Shown here: positions 11,664-23,369 of the stretch, piece by piece
How the letters are laid out: the number at the start of each line of letters is the position of its first letter
Position numbering within the stretch: position 1 is the stretch's first letter
Origin: Achatina immaculata
Taxonomy: Eukaryota > Mollusca > Gastropoda > Stylommatophora > Achatinidae
DNA length: 64,000 bases
Assembly: GCA_009760885.1 (NCBI GenBank)
Contig: CM019693.1
Coordinates: forward strand, 49,697,269-49,761,268
Direction: 5' to 3'
Notes under the pieces: generated by a model
What the model saw: the letters and a program-made list of their open reading frames with translations, nothing else
What the model was told of the DNA's origin: nothing
The model's database searches: none
Position numbers and translations under genes: made by a program

Positions 11664-12060
11664 TAACAATTAACACAAAACTCTCTTTAACAAACATCAC
11701 ATTCTCATCTTGTGAAAAAAAAAATCTCTTCTTACTTGATCCTTCCGAAAAGGCCCAGACAACCAGTTTTATAACTCTAGAACTTTCTAAGAGCCCCATG
11801 CATTTCCTTTTTCTGTTAACTCAAGTGGCACGAGAAAAACTGTTTCCGACCTTCTATTGTCTGCTGTAAATTTCGTGCGACAGAAAAACATCCCCTCATT
11901 ATAGTCTGTCACCTTGACCTTTGACACTAACTTTAGTATTGTTAAATATCTCCGTGCACCCTAAAACCAAAGGTCAAGTAGTGAGAAGTCTCTGACAAGG
12001 GGACTACTCTTGCTTTACTACTTCTTTAACTAGTTATCTCTCTTTACTTGTGGCTATTCT
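11664..12060. other. Intronic sequence, no gene seen
   Basis: Unique AT-rich sequence between the end of segment pair 2 and a LINE fragment. No supported features. Confidence 0.5.
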
Positions 12061-12061
12061 G

Positions 12062-12490
12062 TCACAGTCCTGTCTTGTCTTGTCTTTCCTCATTTGCTGT
12101 GTAGATGTGAAGTGCAGTTGCCTCCCAGTGGCTCGCCTGTTGGCTTCGTACACTGAGATGTTCAGGGACTCTGCTATACCATCGGATCATCGTTTGCATG
12201 GGCGGCCTCCTCCTCTGTCTTTGTAAAACATTGCTCTCTGTGGTACACGTTCTGTTGGTAGTCGTGATACATGACCGAATCATTTTATTTGCTCTTTTTT
12301 AATATAGTTCAGAACGGGTTCGACTTCTACTTTATTTCTAATGAAATCATTTCTGATTCTGTCCATTCTTCATAATCCAAGAATTCTTCTCAAGAATCTC
12401 ATTTCAGTTGTTGTCATTTTCCTTTTGTCTTTTTCTGTCAGCGTCCATGCCTGACACTGGTAGCACAAAGCTGGTATGAAGTGACGTGAC
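12062..12490 (-). mobile_element. LINE C-terminal fragment in gene A intron
   Basis: Read on the minus strand with frameshifts, it gives FGHVSRLPTERVPQRAMFYK, followed by a GGGRPCKR stretch and an EANRRATGRQ stretch. This is the C-terminal region typical of several non-LTR retrotransposon polymerases (FGHVxR, then RGRP, then a basic tail). Upstream on that strand WTLTEKDKRK-like and RRILG-like remnants are visible. It is 5'-truncated and broken. It differs from the LINE families at 14-21 kb and 60 kb. Confidence 0.65.
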
Positions 12491-12699
12491 CTCTACATGA
12501 AGTGCAAAGAATGCAGTTTAAGGTGATACATTTATGTTTTCTCAATCTATAAATTATGATTTTTTTTTTCAAAATTTGCTCACGGCCTTTGGTATGATCC
12601 TCATACATTATCAACACTTTTCATTATTTTCTACTATATTATCAGCTGTTATATGAACTTAAATAATTCAGTTATAAACAACTGTATTAATTACTACAT

Positions 12700-12860
12700 A
12701 TATAGTAGCTGTTATGTATGTTTTCACACATTCATCAGCTCTTTTACAACTTTTCACACATTTATTAGCTATTGTATCAGTTTTCATATATTTATCGGCA
12801 CATTTGCCAGCTATTTACAAGATTTCACACATTTATCAACCGTTACATTAATGTCTACGC
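12700..12860. repeat. Degenerate TTTTCACACATTTATCA repeats upstream of gene A last exon
   Basis: Loose repeats of TTTCACACATTTATCAG(C/G)T type. The same motif, expanded, precedes the last exon of gene B (61020-61380), supporting common ancestry of the two introns. Confidence 0.7.
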
Positions 12861-13041
12861 TTTTAAAAACTTTAATACTAGATCCGTTCTTTTCTGGATA
12901 TTGTCACCAGGGTTTTGTTTTCAAAAATTCCTTGCTATTTGAAATTGTAGACGCTGGTACAGAGTAGGAAGACATTGCACGTGACACTATATCTAGAAAG
13001 TTCTCTTCCAACAATCTCACATCATTTTTGTTTTATTCTAG

Positions 13042-13538
13042 GTTTCTGCGGGCCAAAGTGTGAGAAAGTGTGCGAGTGTCAAAGTTCGTGCCAGGCCGAG
13101 TGTGACAGACACTACAAGGAGTGTTCTTCGTCACTTCCACCCTTTGCAACTATTATATGTGAATGGAAGACAACAATCCGTAGATCAGTTTACTGTCCTG
13201 TCTTGTGTGCGGTCGCCAGTCTACAAACAAACAAAGAATCGACTTTTCCAGCTACAAAAAATGCATCCACTCTGAATATACAGTCTACACAATCAAGCAC
13301 AACCACGCCACAAACAGCTACACAGAATACAACTCGAGCTACATCAACAAGTGCAACTTCACCAAAGTTTCTCTCTGCAACTACAGTCGTTTTATCACAG
13401 CAAACATCTACACAGTCCACACAAACAAGTTCCACTCAACTACCATTCTTACTTGACTTATTCCAGTCGGCACCAACAGTCGCTACATCTCAGCAAACAT
13501 CTACCAAAAAGTCGCTTTTGTTAGGGCTGCTAGGATAG
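13042..13538 (+). CDS. Gene A last exon: Cys-rich region plus Ser/Thr-rich tail
   Basis: Acceptor TTTTATTCTAG ends at 13041. The exon begins GT TTC TGC, completing the Gly codon left by exon 2 (phase 1), and runs to TAG at 13536-13538. It adds about 165 residues, so the predicted protein is 211 aa. Residue order: 10 cysteines with spacing 3,3,1,3,3,6,11,11,3, including CGPKCEKVC and CQSSCQAEC; a conserved DRHYKEC; then a Thr/Ser/Gln-rich segment with NTT and NAS sequons, likely O-glycosylated; then a conserved end, STKKSLLLGLLG. With exon 2 there are 13 Cys in all. The last exon of gene B is clearly paralogous. No named family recognised. A secreted mucin-like or structural or defence peptide is possible; function unknown. 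Confidence 0.82.
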
Positions 13539-13714
13539 CACTGATCAGCTTCTGCTAAGACTGAGCACAGTTTCTATGTCAGTGATGACGCTGTCTCAAA
13601 CAAACCAGCGAATGTTAGCAAACAGATAAATGTCTTTCTTACATACTAGAATACTAGTCAGTTTTTTTTTTTTTGCTACATTCTCAGATTGTAGCCTCCT
13701 ACTCTAAAGAGAAG

Positions 13715-13795
13715 TAGAACTTTCTAGGGAAGTAGAACTTTCTAGAGAAAAAGAACTTTCTAGATAAATAGAAATTTCTAGAGAAATAAGGAATT
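13715..13795. repeat. CTTTCTAGAGAAATAGAA repeats after gene A
   Basis: About five degenerate units of GAACTTTCTAGAGAAATA type just downstream of the stop. A longer version of the same repeat follows gene B (62870-63115), so this belongs to the shared 3' flank. Confidence 0.75.
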
Positions 13796-14011
13796 TACAA
13801 AAACTTGAGATTTTATGTTCTATACCTTGTTGTCTTTTTCCGTCCATCTGTTTCTCTCACTCTTAGTTTTTCCCTCTTTCTCTCTGTTAGATGGTCACTT
13901 TTACTCATTTTCTGCCTGTCCATCTCCATGTTTGCCAATCTCTCGATTTATTTGTCTGTCCATATTTTTAAAAAAATATGTCTCTCTTTGTATTTGTACA
14001 GGGCATTATAT

Positions 14012-14130
14012 AGCTCACATAGACCAGGATGGTGACACTAGAAAGGAAGTTAGAATCAGAATTGCAAAAGCAGCATCAATCTTCAAGAATCTTGAGAACA
14101 TATGGAATTCAAAAGTTATAAGCACCAAAC
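14012..14130 (+). mobile_element. Short internal LINE fragment
   Basis: About 115 bp matching the LINE at 18600-18715 (encodes IDQDGDTRKEVRIRIAKAAS followed by an FKNLENIW stretch). Truncated at both ends and sitting alone between gene A and the duplicated LINE block. Confidence 0.8.
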
Positions 14131-14775
14131 TGTTAGGATGGTATGTCAGGTAGATAATGTAACAAAATACTAGCCACCGCCAGCCTATATGTACGCAGTA
14201 TTTTTGTTTGCTATTCTTTCATCGTTTACTACAGAACTCAGACTAGCAGACTTAGATGATAGATAAATGTTGAAGGAATGAATGCCAACAACTTAGGAGA
14301 TGCATATTTAACCTTAATAGAGGACGTGAATTAAAACGGTAACAAAAAAAAAAAGAGGCATAATTTTGCTTTTGATGCATTGGTCAGAGACTTCTCCATT
14401 AGTTATAGATTTGTAAATAGTCATCGGTTTAACTTTAGAGACAGTCTACGGGAGACTGGAAGCAGCCACACAAACACAAGAAGCTTCTAACATGTTGATA
14501 TCAAAGCTCTACTTTCAAACTAAAATTACAATAATGTTACAAGTCATTATCGTTTACTCTTTTCTTTTCTCCTGAATCGCTCTGACTTGAGGTTCTTCAT
14601 AAAGACATAACTGACCTATTCCGTGAGTATTCTCTTTTAGTACACGTTACTTGACTGAGAATAGAATAACTGAATAAAATACAATAAAAATTGCTTATAC
14701 CGTTGCTACGAGTGTGTCTTATTTTAAACACGTTTTCTAGTTAATAGATGATAAAACTACAAACTTCTTTACTAC
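14131..14775. other. Intergenic, no gene seen
   Basis: AT-rich sequence with a poly-A run near 14346. No supported reading frame or repeat array. Confidence 0.5.
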
Positions 14776-17635
14776 AAACATTAAACCTGGAGATAGCTTT
14801 CAATTTCTGTATAAAACAACGTTTTACTTCATAAATATATAGCATTTCATCGTCAGCAGATGACATAGATAACTTCGTAATAACGTTTATAACAACCTGT
14901 TGTAGAACATTCTCGGACCTGTAGCTCAGTTGCTCATATACGTGGAGCATAAACTGAAATAAATATTGGATGGTGTTAGAAAATAACACTTTATTTTATC
15001 AGCCAATGTGATATCTTTGTTTGTTTCATTTTTCCTTAAGAGCGTCAGCAATTTTGTGAGTAACCAACTGAAGCATAAATTGTTGGAAAAGTTTCATAAC
15101 GTGAGCGTATGAAATGATGAAACTATGTTCCTTGAATTCCGCACGCAACTTCAACATGAGTTTGTTCCACGTTATGGTAAACTGAAACGGTGAAGTAACC
15201 ACATCTATCGTGCTGTAAGATGATAAACATTCAAGTTCTGTATCTATGGTGCTGTAAAATGATAAACATTCAAGTTTTGTGCCAACACTTTGAACAAGAA
15301 AATAAAAGTTATCTGAGAGCTCTGAAATAATTCTGTGTTTCAGATTCTCTCTTCAGATTCTGGAGATCTGTGTTTGTTTCTGTTGTCGTCAGATCCATAT
15401 CCAAGAGTAAGGCGCATGTATAGAATTTAGTTTGTAGTTTGTAGTTTGTTTATTGTCTAGCTGGTCTATGAGAGTTTTTTCTTCATGAGCCCTAATTTTC
15501 TTAACCTCTCTCTCTCTCTCTATTATGCTACGCTGCACCAGTTATCACAGACACACTAACATGCTTATACAATTTGTGCATTGACAAACAATATTTCCCT
15601 GACGCTTTTAAACTCGCCAAAGTTTTTCCTCTTTTTAAATCTGGACAGACTAGTGACCTCTCAAACTACAGACCCATATCCATTCTATCATCACTATCTA
15701 AACCTCTTGAAAAACATATACAAAAGTTAACTCTGCTCCACATGCAAGAAAACAATCTACTAATAGACAGTCAGTCAGGTTTTAGACCAAATTACTCCTG
15801 CCACACAGCATGAACTAAAATGACAGAAAGCTGGCTGTCTAATATAAATGATGACAAATTGTGTGGTGCTGTCTTTGTTGATTTCAAGAAAGCCTTCGAT
15901 ATGAAATTCTTGCAAAAAAGCTGGAAGGCTATAGATTACACCCTGACCTAACAAAATGTATTACATCTTTTCTCTCAGGTAGAAAACAAGTAGTTTGCTT
16001 TAGAAACAAAATATCTGGCTCGTATGTGGTTGATACCGGTATTCCTCAAGGCTCCATTCTTGGTCCTCTTCTCTTTGCTACCTATATTAACGACCTACCA
16101 CTACATTTAAAGCATTCTTCATGTGATCTTTTCGCTGATAACTGTACTGTTTACAATAGTGACTATGACATCAATAAACTACAGACAACGCTCCAAAATA
16201 ATATAAACATTAAACCTGGAGATAGCTTTCAATTTCTGTATAAAACAACGTTTTACTTCATAAATATATAGCATTTCATCGTCAGCAGATGACATAGATA
16301 ACTTCGTAATAACGTTTATAACAACCTGTTGTAGAACATTCTCGGACCTGTAGCTCAGTTGCTCATATACGTGGAGCATAAACTGAAATAAATATTGGAT
16401 GGTGTTAGAAAATAACACTTTATTTTATCAGCCAATGTGATATCTTTGTTTGTTTCATTTTTCCTTAAGAGCGTCAGCAATTTTGTGAGTAACCAACTGA
16501 AGCATAAATTGTTGGAAAAGTTTCATAACGTGAGCGTATGAAATGATGAAACTATGTTCCTTGAATTCCGCACGCAACTTCAACATGAGTTTGTTCCACG
16601 TTATGGTAAACTGAAACGGTGAAGTAACCACATCTATCGTGCTGTAAGATGATAAACATTCAAGTTCTGTATCTATGGTGCTGTAAAATGATAAACATTC
16701 AAGTTTTGTGCCAACACTTTGAACAAGAAAATAAAAGTTATCTGAGAGCTCTGAAATAATTCTGTGTTTCAGATTCTCTCTTCAGATTCTGGAGATCTGT
16801 GTTTGTTTCTGTTGTCGTCAGATCCATATCCAAGAGTAAGGCGCATGTATAGAATTTAGTTTGTAGTTTGTAGTTTGTTTATTGTCTAGCTGGTCTATGA
16901 GAGTTTTTTCTTCATGAGCCCTAATTTTCTTAACCTCTCTCTCTCTCTCTCTATTATGCTACGCTGCACCAGTTATCACAGACACACTAACATGCTTATA
17001 CAATTTGTGCATTGACAAACAATATTTCCCTGACGCTTTTAAACTCGCCAAAGTTTTTCCTCTTTTTAAATCTGGACAGACTAGTGACCTCTCAAACTAC
17101 AGACCCATATCCATTCTATCATCACTATCTAAACCTCTTGAAAAACATATACAAAAGTTAACTCTGCTCCACATGCAAGAAAACAATCTACTAATAGACA
17201 GTCAGTCAGGTTTTAGACCAAATTACTCCTGCCACACAGCATGAACTAAAATGACAGAAAGCTGGCTGTCTAATATAAATGATGACAAATTGTGTGGTGC
17301 TGTCTTTGTTGATTTCAAGAAAGCCTTCGATATGAAATTCTTGCAAAAAAGCTGGAAGGCTATAGATTACACCCTGACCTAACAAAATGTATTACATCTT
17401 TTCTCTCAGGTAGAAAACAAGTAGTTTGCTTTAGAAACAAAATATCTGGCTCGTATGTGGTTGATACCGGTATTCCTCAAGGCTCCATTCTTGGTCCTCT
17501 TCTCTTTGCTACCTATATTAACGACCTACCACTACATTTAAAGCATTCTTCATGTGATCTTTTCGCTGATAACTGTACTGTTTACAATAGTGACTATGAC
17601 ATCAATAAACTACAGACAACGCTCCAAAATAATAT
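14776..17635. repeat. Segment pair 3: about 1,430-bp tandem duplication
   Basis: Units 14776-16204 and 16205-17635. The motif AAACA stands at all three boundaries (14776, 16205, 17636), so the breakpoints share about 5 bp. Each unit has about 750 bp of non-coding sequence followed by about 670 bp of a CR1/Jockey-like LINE. The duplication therefore happened after the LINE inserted. Visible differences are few, such as one extra CT in the (CT)n run at 16936-16952. Confidence 0.95.
15530..16204 (+). mobile_element. CR1/Jockey-like LINE fragment, reverse transcriptase
   Basis: Encodes reverse transcriptase blocks in order: SDLSNYRPISILSSLSKPLE, then SQSGFRPNYSCHTA, then (with a frameshift) GAVFVDFKKAFD, then IPQGSILGPLLFATYINDLP and the active-site region. 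The catalytic motif reads FADN rather than FADD. A TGA stop follows CHTA. 5'-truncated; cut off at its 3' side by the duplication junction at 16205. Confidence 0.88.
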
Positions 17636-19505
17636 AAACAGTTTGATTAAATGGAGTAATAAAAATGGTATGTTGATAAACACCAACAAAACAAAATCCA
17701 TGCTCATCACTACAAGACAGAAACTGCAGAATGCAACAAAAATTTCGCTACAGCTTTGTGCTGGGACTAAGGCAATAGAAAATGTTCATGAACTCTAGGA
17801 CTCATCATTGACCAGCATTTAACTTGGAATTCTCACATACATAACCTAACAAATTTGATTTCAAAGAAAGTTTACCAATTAGCCAAAATTAAACACTTTA
17901 TCGACAAAGACACTAGAAAAATATACTACATATCACACATACAAACACACTTAGATTACTTTTCCACAATCTGGGTTGGATGCTCAGTCTCAAACACAAA
18001 AAGGCTCCACTCACTTCACAAGCGAGCATTAAATCTGATTTGTGACAAACACCCAGTACAGACTGTAGATCAACACAAATAACTCAAAATTCTACCCCTC
18101 AAAAATAGAATCATTTTTAACAAAGTTAAGTTTGTTCACAGAATTCTGTCGCACAATGCTCCGCTTTACTTGTGGTCACTGTTTACGTATAACACTAAAC
18201 ATAGCCAGCGTTTAAAAAACTGTCTTCTTCCTAAACCCAGGATTGATCTGTACAAGAAAAGCCTTGCATACTCTGCAGTACAGCTCTGGAACACCCTCCC
18301 CTACCATTTAAAATCCATTGGTAATACTTCATCCTTTAACTCAAACCTGTTTCATTATTTACTTGTTTGTAACTATATGCCTCCATAAAATAACCAGCAT
18401 TCTCTCAACACGTGACTCGCCAACCATCAAGTACTAAAATGACATAGTTAGACAAGCAACTTGTTAGATATTGTTAGAAATTATTTTAATGTCTGTTAAA
18501 AAAAAAAATAATGAAAATTCCCATCAATCAAAATGGAAAAATACACATAGAAGGGACAGATATTGAAGAAGTCAATCAATTTGCATACCTTGGCAGCTAC
18601 ATAGACCAGGATGGTGACACTAGAAAGGAAGTTAGGATCAGAATTGCAAAAGCAGCATCAATCTTCAAGAATCTTGAGAACATATGGAATTCAAAAGTTA
18701 TAAGCACAAAAACCAAGTTAAGACTATTCAATTCAAATGTAATATCCACCCTCATTTATGCATGTGAAAGCTGGAAAACAACTAAAGAAATAGAAAAGAA
18801 ATTAGACTCTTTTGAAAACAAATGCCTAAGGAAAATACTCGGCATCAAGTGGAATGAATTCAAGAACAATGCAGAGATAAGACAGATGACTGAACAACAA
18901 CCAGTCTCACGGGTGATCAGGAAAAGGAGATGGACATATGTTGGCCACTTGATGAGAAGAAATGAGCAGAGAATCCCAAAACAAGCTATCAAGTGGAACA
19001 CAACAGGCCGAAGAAAAAGGGGCAGACCGCGTGAAACTCTGAAGAGAACATTATTAAGAGAGGCCAAGTTAACAGGCATAAAATCCTTTGATGAGGTTGA
19101 AAGACTCGCCGAAGACAGGAAAAATTGGCGAACTACTTTGCGAGCCCTATGTGACGTCTAACGGCACGGGAAGGATATAAGATATAAGAAGATAAGAAAA
19201 AAAACATGTTAGAAGATCTGTATTTACAATGTATTTTTGTTTATGTACATATCTGCGTGTGTATGTGTGCGTGAGTGCTATTTTATTAGGTTAATTACTC
19301 CTTCTCTTTTACTTTGAATGTAGTAGTTAAATCTTACATTCTTTTGATATGTTTTTTCCTAATTTAATTTGTATATTTGTACTAATTCAAGTGTGTGGGA
19401 AGAATGAAAGATGGAGTGATGGTACATAATGTAAGACGGGCCTGCGTGCCCAATTCTTTACCCTTGAAAAATAAAGATTATTCATTCATTCATTCATTCA
19501 TTCAT
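16970..19505 (+). mobile_element. CR1/Jockey-like LINE, second copy, with 3' end and (ATTC)n tail
   Basis: Repeats the reverse transcriptase blocks of the previous copy (again FADN) and runs on, with frameshifts and stops, through the thumb and C-terminal region (LTWNSHIHNL, then SAVQLWNTLPYHLKS, typical of CR1/L2/Jockey LINEs) to a stop near 18388. The 3' UTR is split by a second LINE at 18500-19200, then ends with AAATAAAGATTATTC and an (ATTC)n tail at about 19477-19505. 5'-truncated; inactive. Confidence 0.87.
18500..19200 (+). mobile_element. Nested LINE fragment (C-terminal part of polymerase)
   Basis: An open frame at 18511-19161 (216 codons) encodes the C-terminal part of a non-LTR retrotransposon protein: FAYLGSYIDQDG, then TLIYACESWKTTKE, then RRWTYVGHLMRRNEQRIPKQ and a GRRKRGRPRE segment. 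It is preceded by an A run and followed by a GGATATAAGATATAAG tail and another A run, so it probably inserted into an A-rich site in the 3' UTR of the CR1-like LINE. No catalytic domain remains. It is open because it is recent, not because it is a host gene. Confidence 0.85.
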
Positions 19506-19515
19506 TCTCTCTGTT

Positions 19516-21492
19516 ACCTATATTAACGACCTACCACTACATTTAAAGCACTCTTCATGTGATCTTTTCGCTGACGACTGTACTGTTTACAGTAGTGACT
19601 ATGACATCAATAAACTACAGACAACGCTCCAAAATAATATAAACAGTTTGATTAAATGGAGTAATAAAAATGGTATGTTGATAAACACCTACAAAACAAA
19701 ATCCATGCTCATCACTACAAGACAGAAACTGCAGAATGCAACAAAAATTTCACTACAGCTTTGTGCTGGGACTAAGGCAATAGAAAATATTCATGAACAT
19801 AAAACCCTAGGACTCATCATTGACCAGCATTTAACTTGGAATTCTCACGTACATAACCTAACAAATTTGATTGCACAGAAAGTTTACCAATTAGCCAAAA
19901 TTAAACACTTTATCGACACAAGAAAAATATACCACACATACAAACACACTTAGATTACTGTTCCACAATCTGGGATGGATGCTCAGTCAAAAAGGCTCCA
20001 CTCACTTCACAAGCGAGCATTAAATCTGATTTGTGACAAACACCCAGTACAGACTGTAGATCAACACAAACAACTCAAAATTCTACCCCTCAAAAACAGA
20101 ATCATTTTTAACAAAGTTATGTTTGTACAGAGAATTCTGTTGCACAATAATCCGCCTTACTTGTGGTCACTGTTTACGTATAACACTAAACATAGCCAGC
20201 GTTTAAAAAAACTGTCTTCTTCCTAAACCCAGAATTGATATGTACAAGAAAAGCCTTGCATACTCTGTAGTACAGCTCTGGAACACCCTCCCCTACCATT
20301 TAAAATCCATTGGTAATACTTCATCCTTTAACTCAAACCTGTTTCATTATTTACTTGCTTGTAATTATATGCCTCCATAAAATAACCAGCATTCTCTCAA
20401 CACGTGACTCGCCAACCATCAAGTACTAAAATGACATAGTTATAAAAGCAACTTGTTAGATATTGTTAGAAATTATTTTAATGTCTGTTAAAAAAAAAAA
20501 TAATGAAAATTCCCATCAATCAAAATGGAAAAATACACATAGAAGGGACAGATATTGAAGAAGTCAATCAATTTGCATACCTTGGCAGCTACATAGACCA
20601 GGATGGTGACACTAGAAAGGAAGTTAGGATCAGAATTGCAAAAGCAGCATCAATCTTCAAGAATCTTGAGAACATATGGAATTCAAAAGTTATAAGCACA
20701 AAAACCAAGTTAAGACTATTCAATTCAAATGTAATATCCACCCTCATTTATGCATGTGAAAGCTGGAAAACAACTAAAGAAATAGAAAAGAAATTAGACT
20801 CTTTTGAAAACAAATGCCTAAGGAAAATACTCGGCATCAAGTGGAATGAATTCAAGAACAATGCAGAGATAAGACAGATGACTGAACAACAACCAGTCTC
20901 ACGGGTGATCAGGAAAAGGAGATGGACATATGTTGGCCACTTGATGAGAAGAAATGAGCAGAGAATCCCAAAACAAGCTATCAAGTGGAACACAACAGGC
21001 CGAAGAAAAAGGGGCAGACCGCGTGAAACTCTGAAGAGAACATTATTAAGAGAGGCCAAGTTAACAGGCATAAAATCCTTTGATGAGGTTGAAAGACTCG
21101 CCGAAGACAGGAAAAATTGGCGAACTACTTTGCGAGCCCTATGTGACGTCTAACGGCACGGGAAGGATATAAGATATAAGAAGATAAGAAAAAAAACATG
21201 TTAGAAGATCTGTATTTACAATGTATTTTTGTTTATGTACATATCTGCGTGTGTATGTGTGCGTGAGTGCTATTTTATTAGGTTAATTACTCCTTCTCTT
21301 TTACTTTGAATGTAGTAGTTAAATCTTACATTCTTTTGATATGTTTTTTCCTAATTTAATTTGTATATTTGTACTAATTCAAGTGTGTGGGAAGAATGAA
21401 AGATGGAGTGATGAAAGGCAGAATGTAAGACGAGCCTGCGTGTCCAATTCTTTACCCTTGAAAAATAAAGATTATTCATTCATTCATTCATT
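19516..21492 (+). mobile_element. Second copy of CR1-like LINE 3' part with nested LINE
   Basis: Starts inside the reverse transcriptase with FADDCTVY intact, continues through SLIKWSNKNGMLIN and the C-terminal region with frameshifts, and contains the same nested LINE frame (20503-21153) and (ATTC)n tail at about 21475-21496. It lacks the first half of the polymerase, so it is inactive. Confidence 0.88.
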
Positions 21493-21823
21493 CATTCTCT
21501 CTATTCTTTTTTTAAATAGTTCTTTGCTAGTTTGTTCTTCCAAATAAAAAGCCACTGCATTCTTTGAATAACTGAATGTTGACTAAAAGAAGAATGCAGG
21601 CTTTAGTTTTTGGGAACAGCGAGAAGAGTATCCAGGTTTTTTGTTTTGTTTTGTCCTTTTAGGCTGTTTTTTTTTTGCTCTCTCCATTTTTTCTTAAACT
21701 AGTCCTAGATGTACTGAGTGTATGTCTAAGATCACCTGTATGTACTGCTAGCCCTAGATGTACTGTGTGTCTGCACATCGTGAGACCAGGTAGTATATAC
21801 GAAAGTGATTCTATCACAATCTG

Positions 21824-21972
21824 CTACCTGCTGGGTGGGGTACATTGTGATTCTGTCACAATCTGCTACCTGCTGGGTGGGGTACACTGTGATTCTGTCA
21901 CAATCTGCTACCTGTTGGGTGGGGTACACTGTGATTCTGTCACAATCTGCTACCTGCTGGGTGGGGTACACT
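21824..21972. repeat. 42-bp repeat, about 4 copies
   Basis: Core TGATTCTGTCACAATCTGCT followed by ACCTGCTGGGTGGGG. Only one unit is present in the second copy of the segment at 25228-25268. Confidence 0.9.
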
Positions 21973-23369
21973 GCTTATCTTTTAGCATGCCCCTATCCCC
22001 TGGCTCACCCCCGAACCAAGTTCTACCGGACCTACACCAAAGAGGCTCACCCCCCCCCCCCCCCACCGATACCACCAGCCAATAACCATTCTAGACCATA
22101 AGCCAGGAGAGGACCCCGAGCAAACACACTGGGGCCCACCACACCACAAGCGGGTCTAGCCACTACAGGCATAATGGGGCCCGCCACACCCCAATCGGGT
22201 CTCACCACTGCAGACACAGAAGAAGGCAGACACAGACGTTTAATAACCAGTCAGTCTTTCCACGACTGCTCTTGGAAAGACTGGCTGTTTATCAAACGTC
22301 ATTTTTGATGATGACTTGACTTTATACGAGCAAACATCTTTTATGATGACTGGCCACCATCCCGGTCCACAAACGTCGCCTGGTCCTGAATGTGGATGTA
22401 GTCACTGACCCTTCCAAGCATCTGGGAAAGGTGAAGGACGAGAGTAATGGACTTGATGTCGCTGAATATGTGAGTCTATGCCCCAAGATGTGTGACATCC
22501 TGGGGCTGATTACAGATGAACAGATATGACAAAAAGGGAAAAATAAGGCTGTGAGGAAAGATACCTGCCAGGAACAGTCTAAAGAGGATCTCTCTGGTAC
22601 GAGGATTTTCCGCCACGGTATGAATGTGCCACCGAATCTATGGGCATCATCTGAAGGTGGCGCTGCTGTTCCACCTACTTCAGTAGGCGCTGGATCGGGG
22701 AAAATGGTGTGGCCTAGCCTATCGACAAACTCTGCCCTCCCCAGCTCTGTGGCTCTGTGTAGACATGCACTACTTAGACATGTATCTAGTATTACCGTGA
22801 CTGCTAGTTACAGACATGACAATACTTATAAAGATTTCTGTTACTGTCATGAAACTTCTGCTATAGAAATATACTAACAATGACAACACACAGCGAACAG
22901 TGTGAAGAATACGTCCAGTGTGAATAACATAAACTCACACTTTATTAATGGAAAAAAGAGTGATGGTAGGTGAGGGTGAGAGGCAACTGATAACGTTATA
23001 CAAAGTTTCTGGCTTTCCAGCAAGAACTAGTTTGCCAAATGGAAAGGGAGAAAACCCAACTCTCACACTACATAAAAGCAATAAGAGCACAAACAATGTA
23101 GTACAACATAAGAGTACACACTTACTACATCAAGAAGGATCACAGAATTCTCTCACTCATCACAGAAAATCTCTAGACCAAAGATCTATCAACAATTCAG
23201 AAAAGAACTAATCTCACATTTCTTTATTTCTATACAAATATTGACAAGAAGCCATTACTTGACAATGTCACTACCAACTACATAACTCTTTACAGAAGCC
23301 GTAATAGAAAAATCTGACAATGTCACTACCAACTACATAACTCTTTACAGAAGCCGTAATAGAAAAATC

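Larger units (their letters stand above)
17511..21500. repeat. Segment pair 4: duplicated LINE block, about 2.0 kb
   Basis: 17511-19505 recurs at 19516-21500 (offset 2005 falling to 1992 through indels). Both copies carry the nested LINE insertion, so the duplication is younger than the nesting. The second copy differs at several positions, including an intact FADD where the first has FADN, and contains small deletions near 19918-19990. Confidence 0.93.

Noticed and set aside
14915..14960. tRNA A-box match (TGTAGCTCAGTTGCTCATAT)
   Set aside because: No B box or foldable body follows; duplicated at 16345 only because of segment pair 3.
18511..19161. Host gene of 216 codons
   Set aside because: Encodes the C-terminal region of a LINE polymerase, recurs at 20503 and in pieces at 14012, 37625 and 39455.
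22551..22877. Possible protein in segment pair 5 (also 25794-26108 and minus 26131-25565)
   Set aside because: Frames are not conserved in length between the two copies and differences are not biased to third positions by eye.
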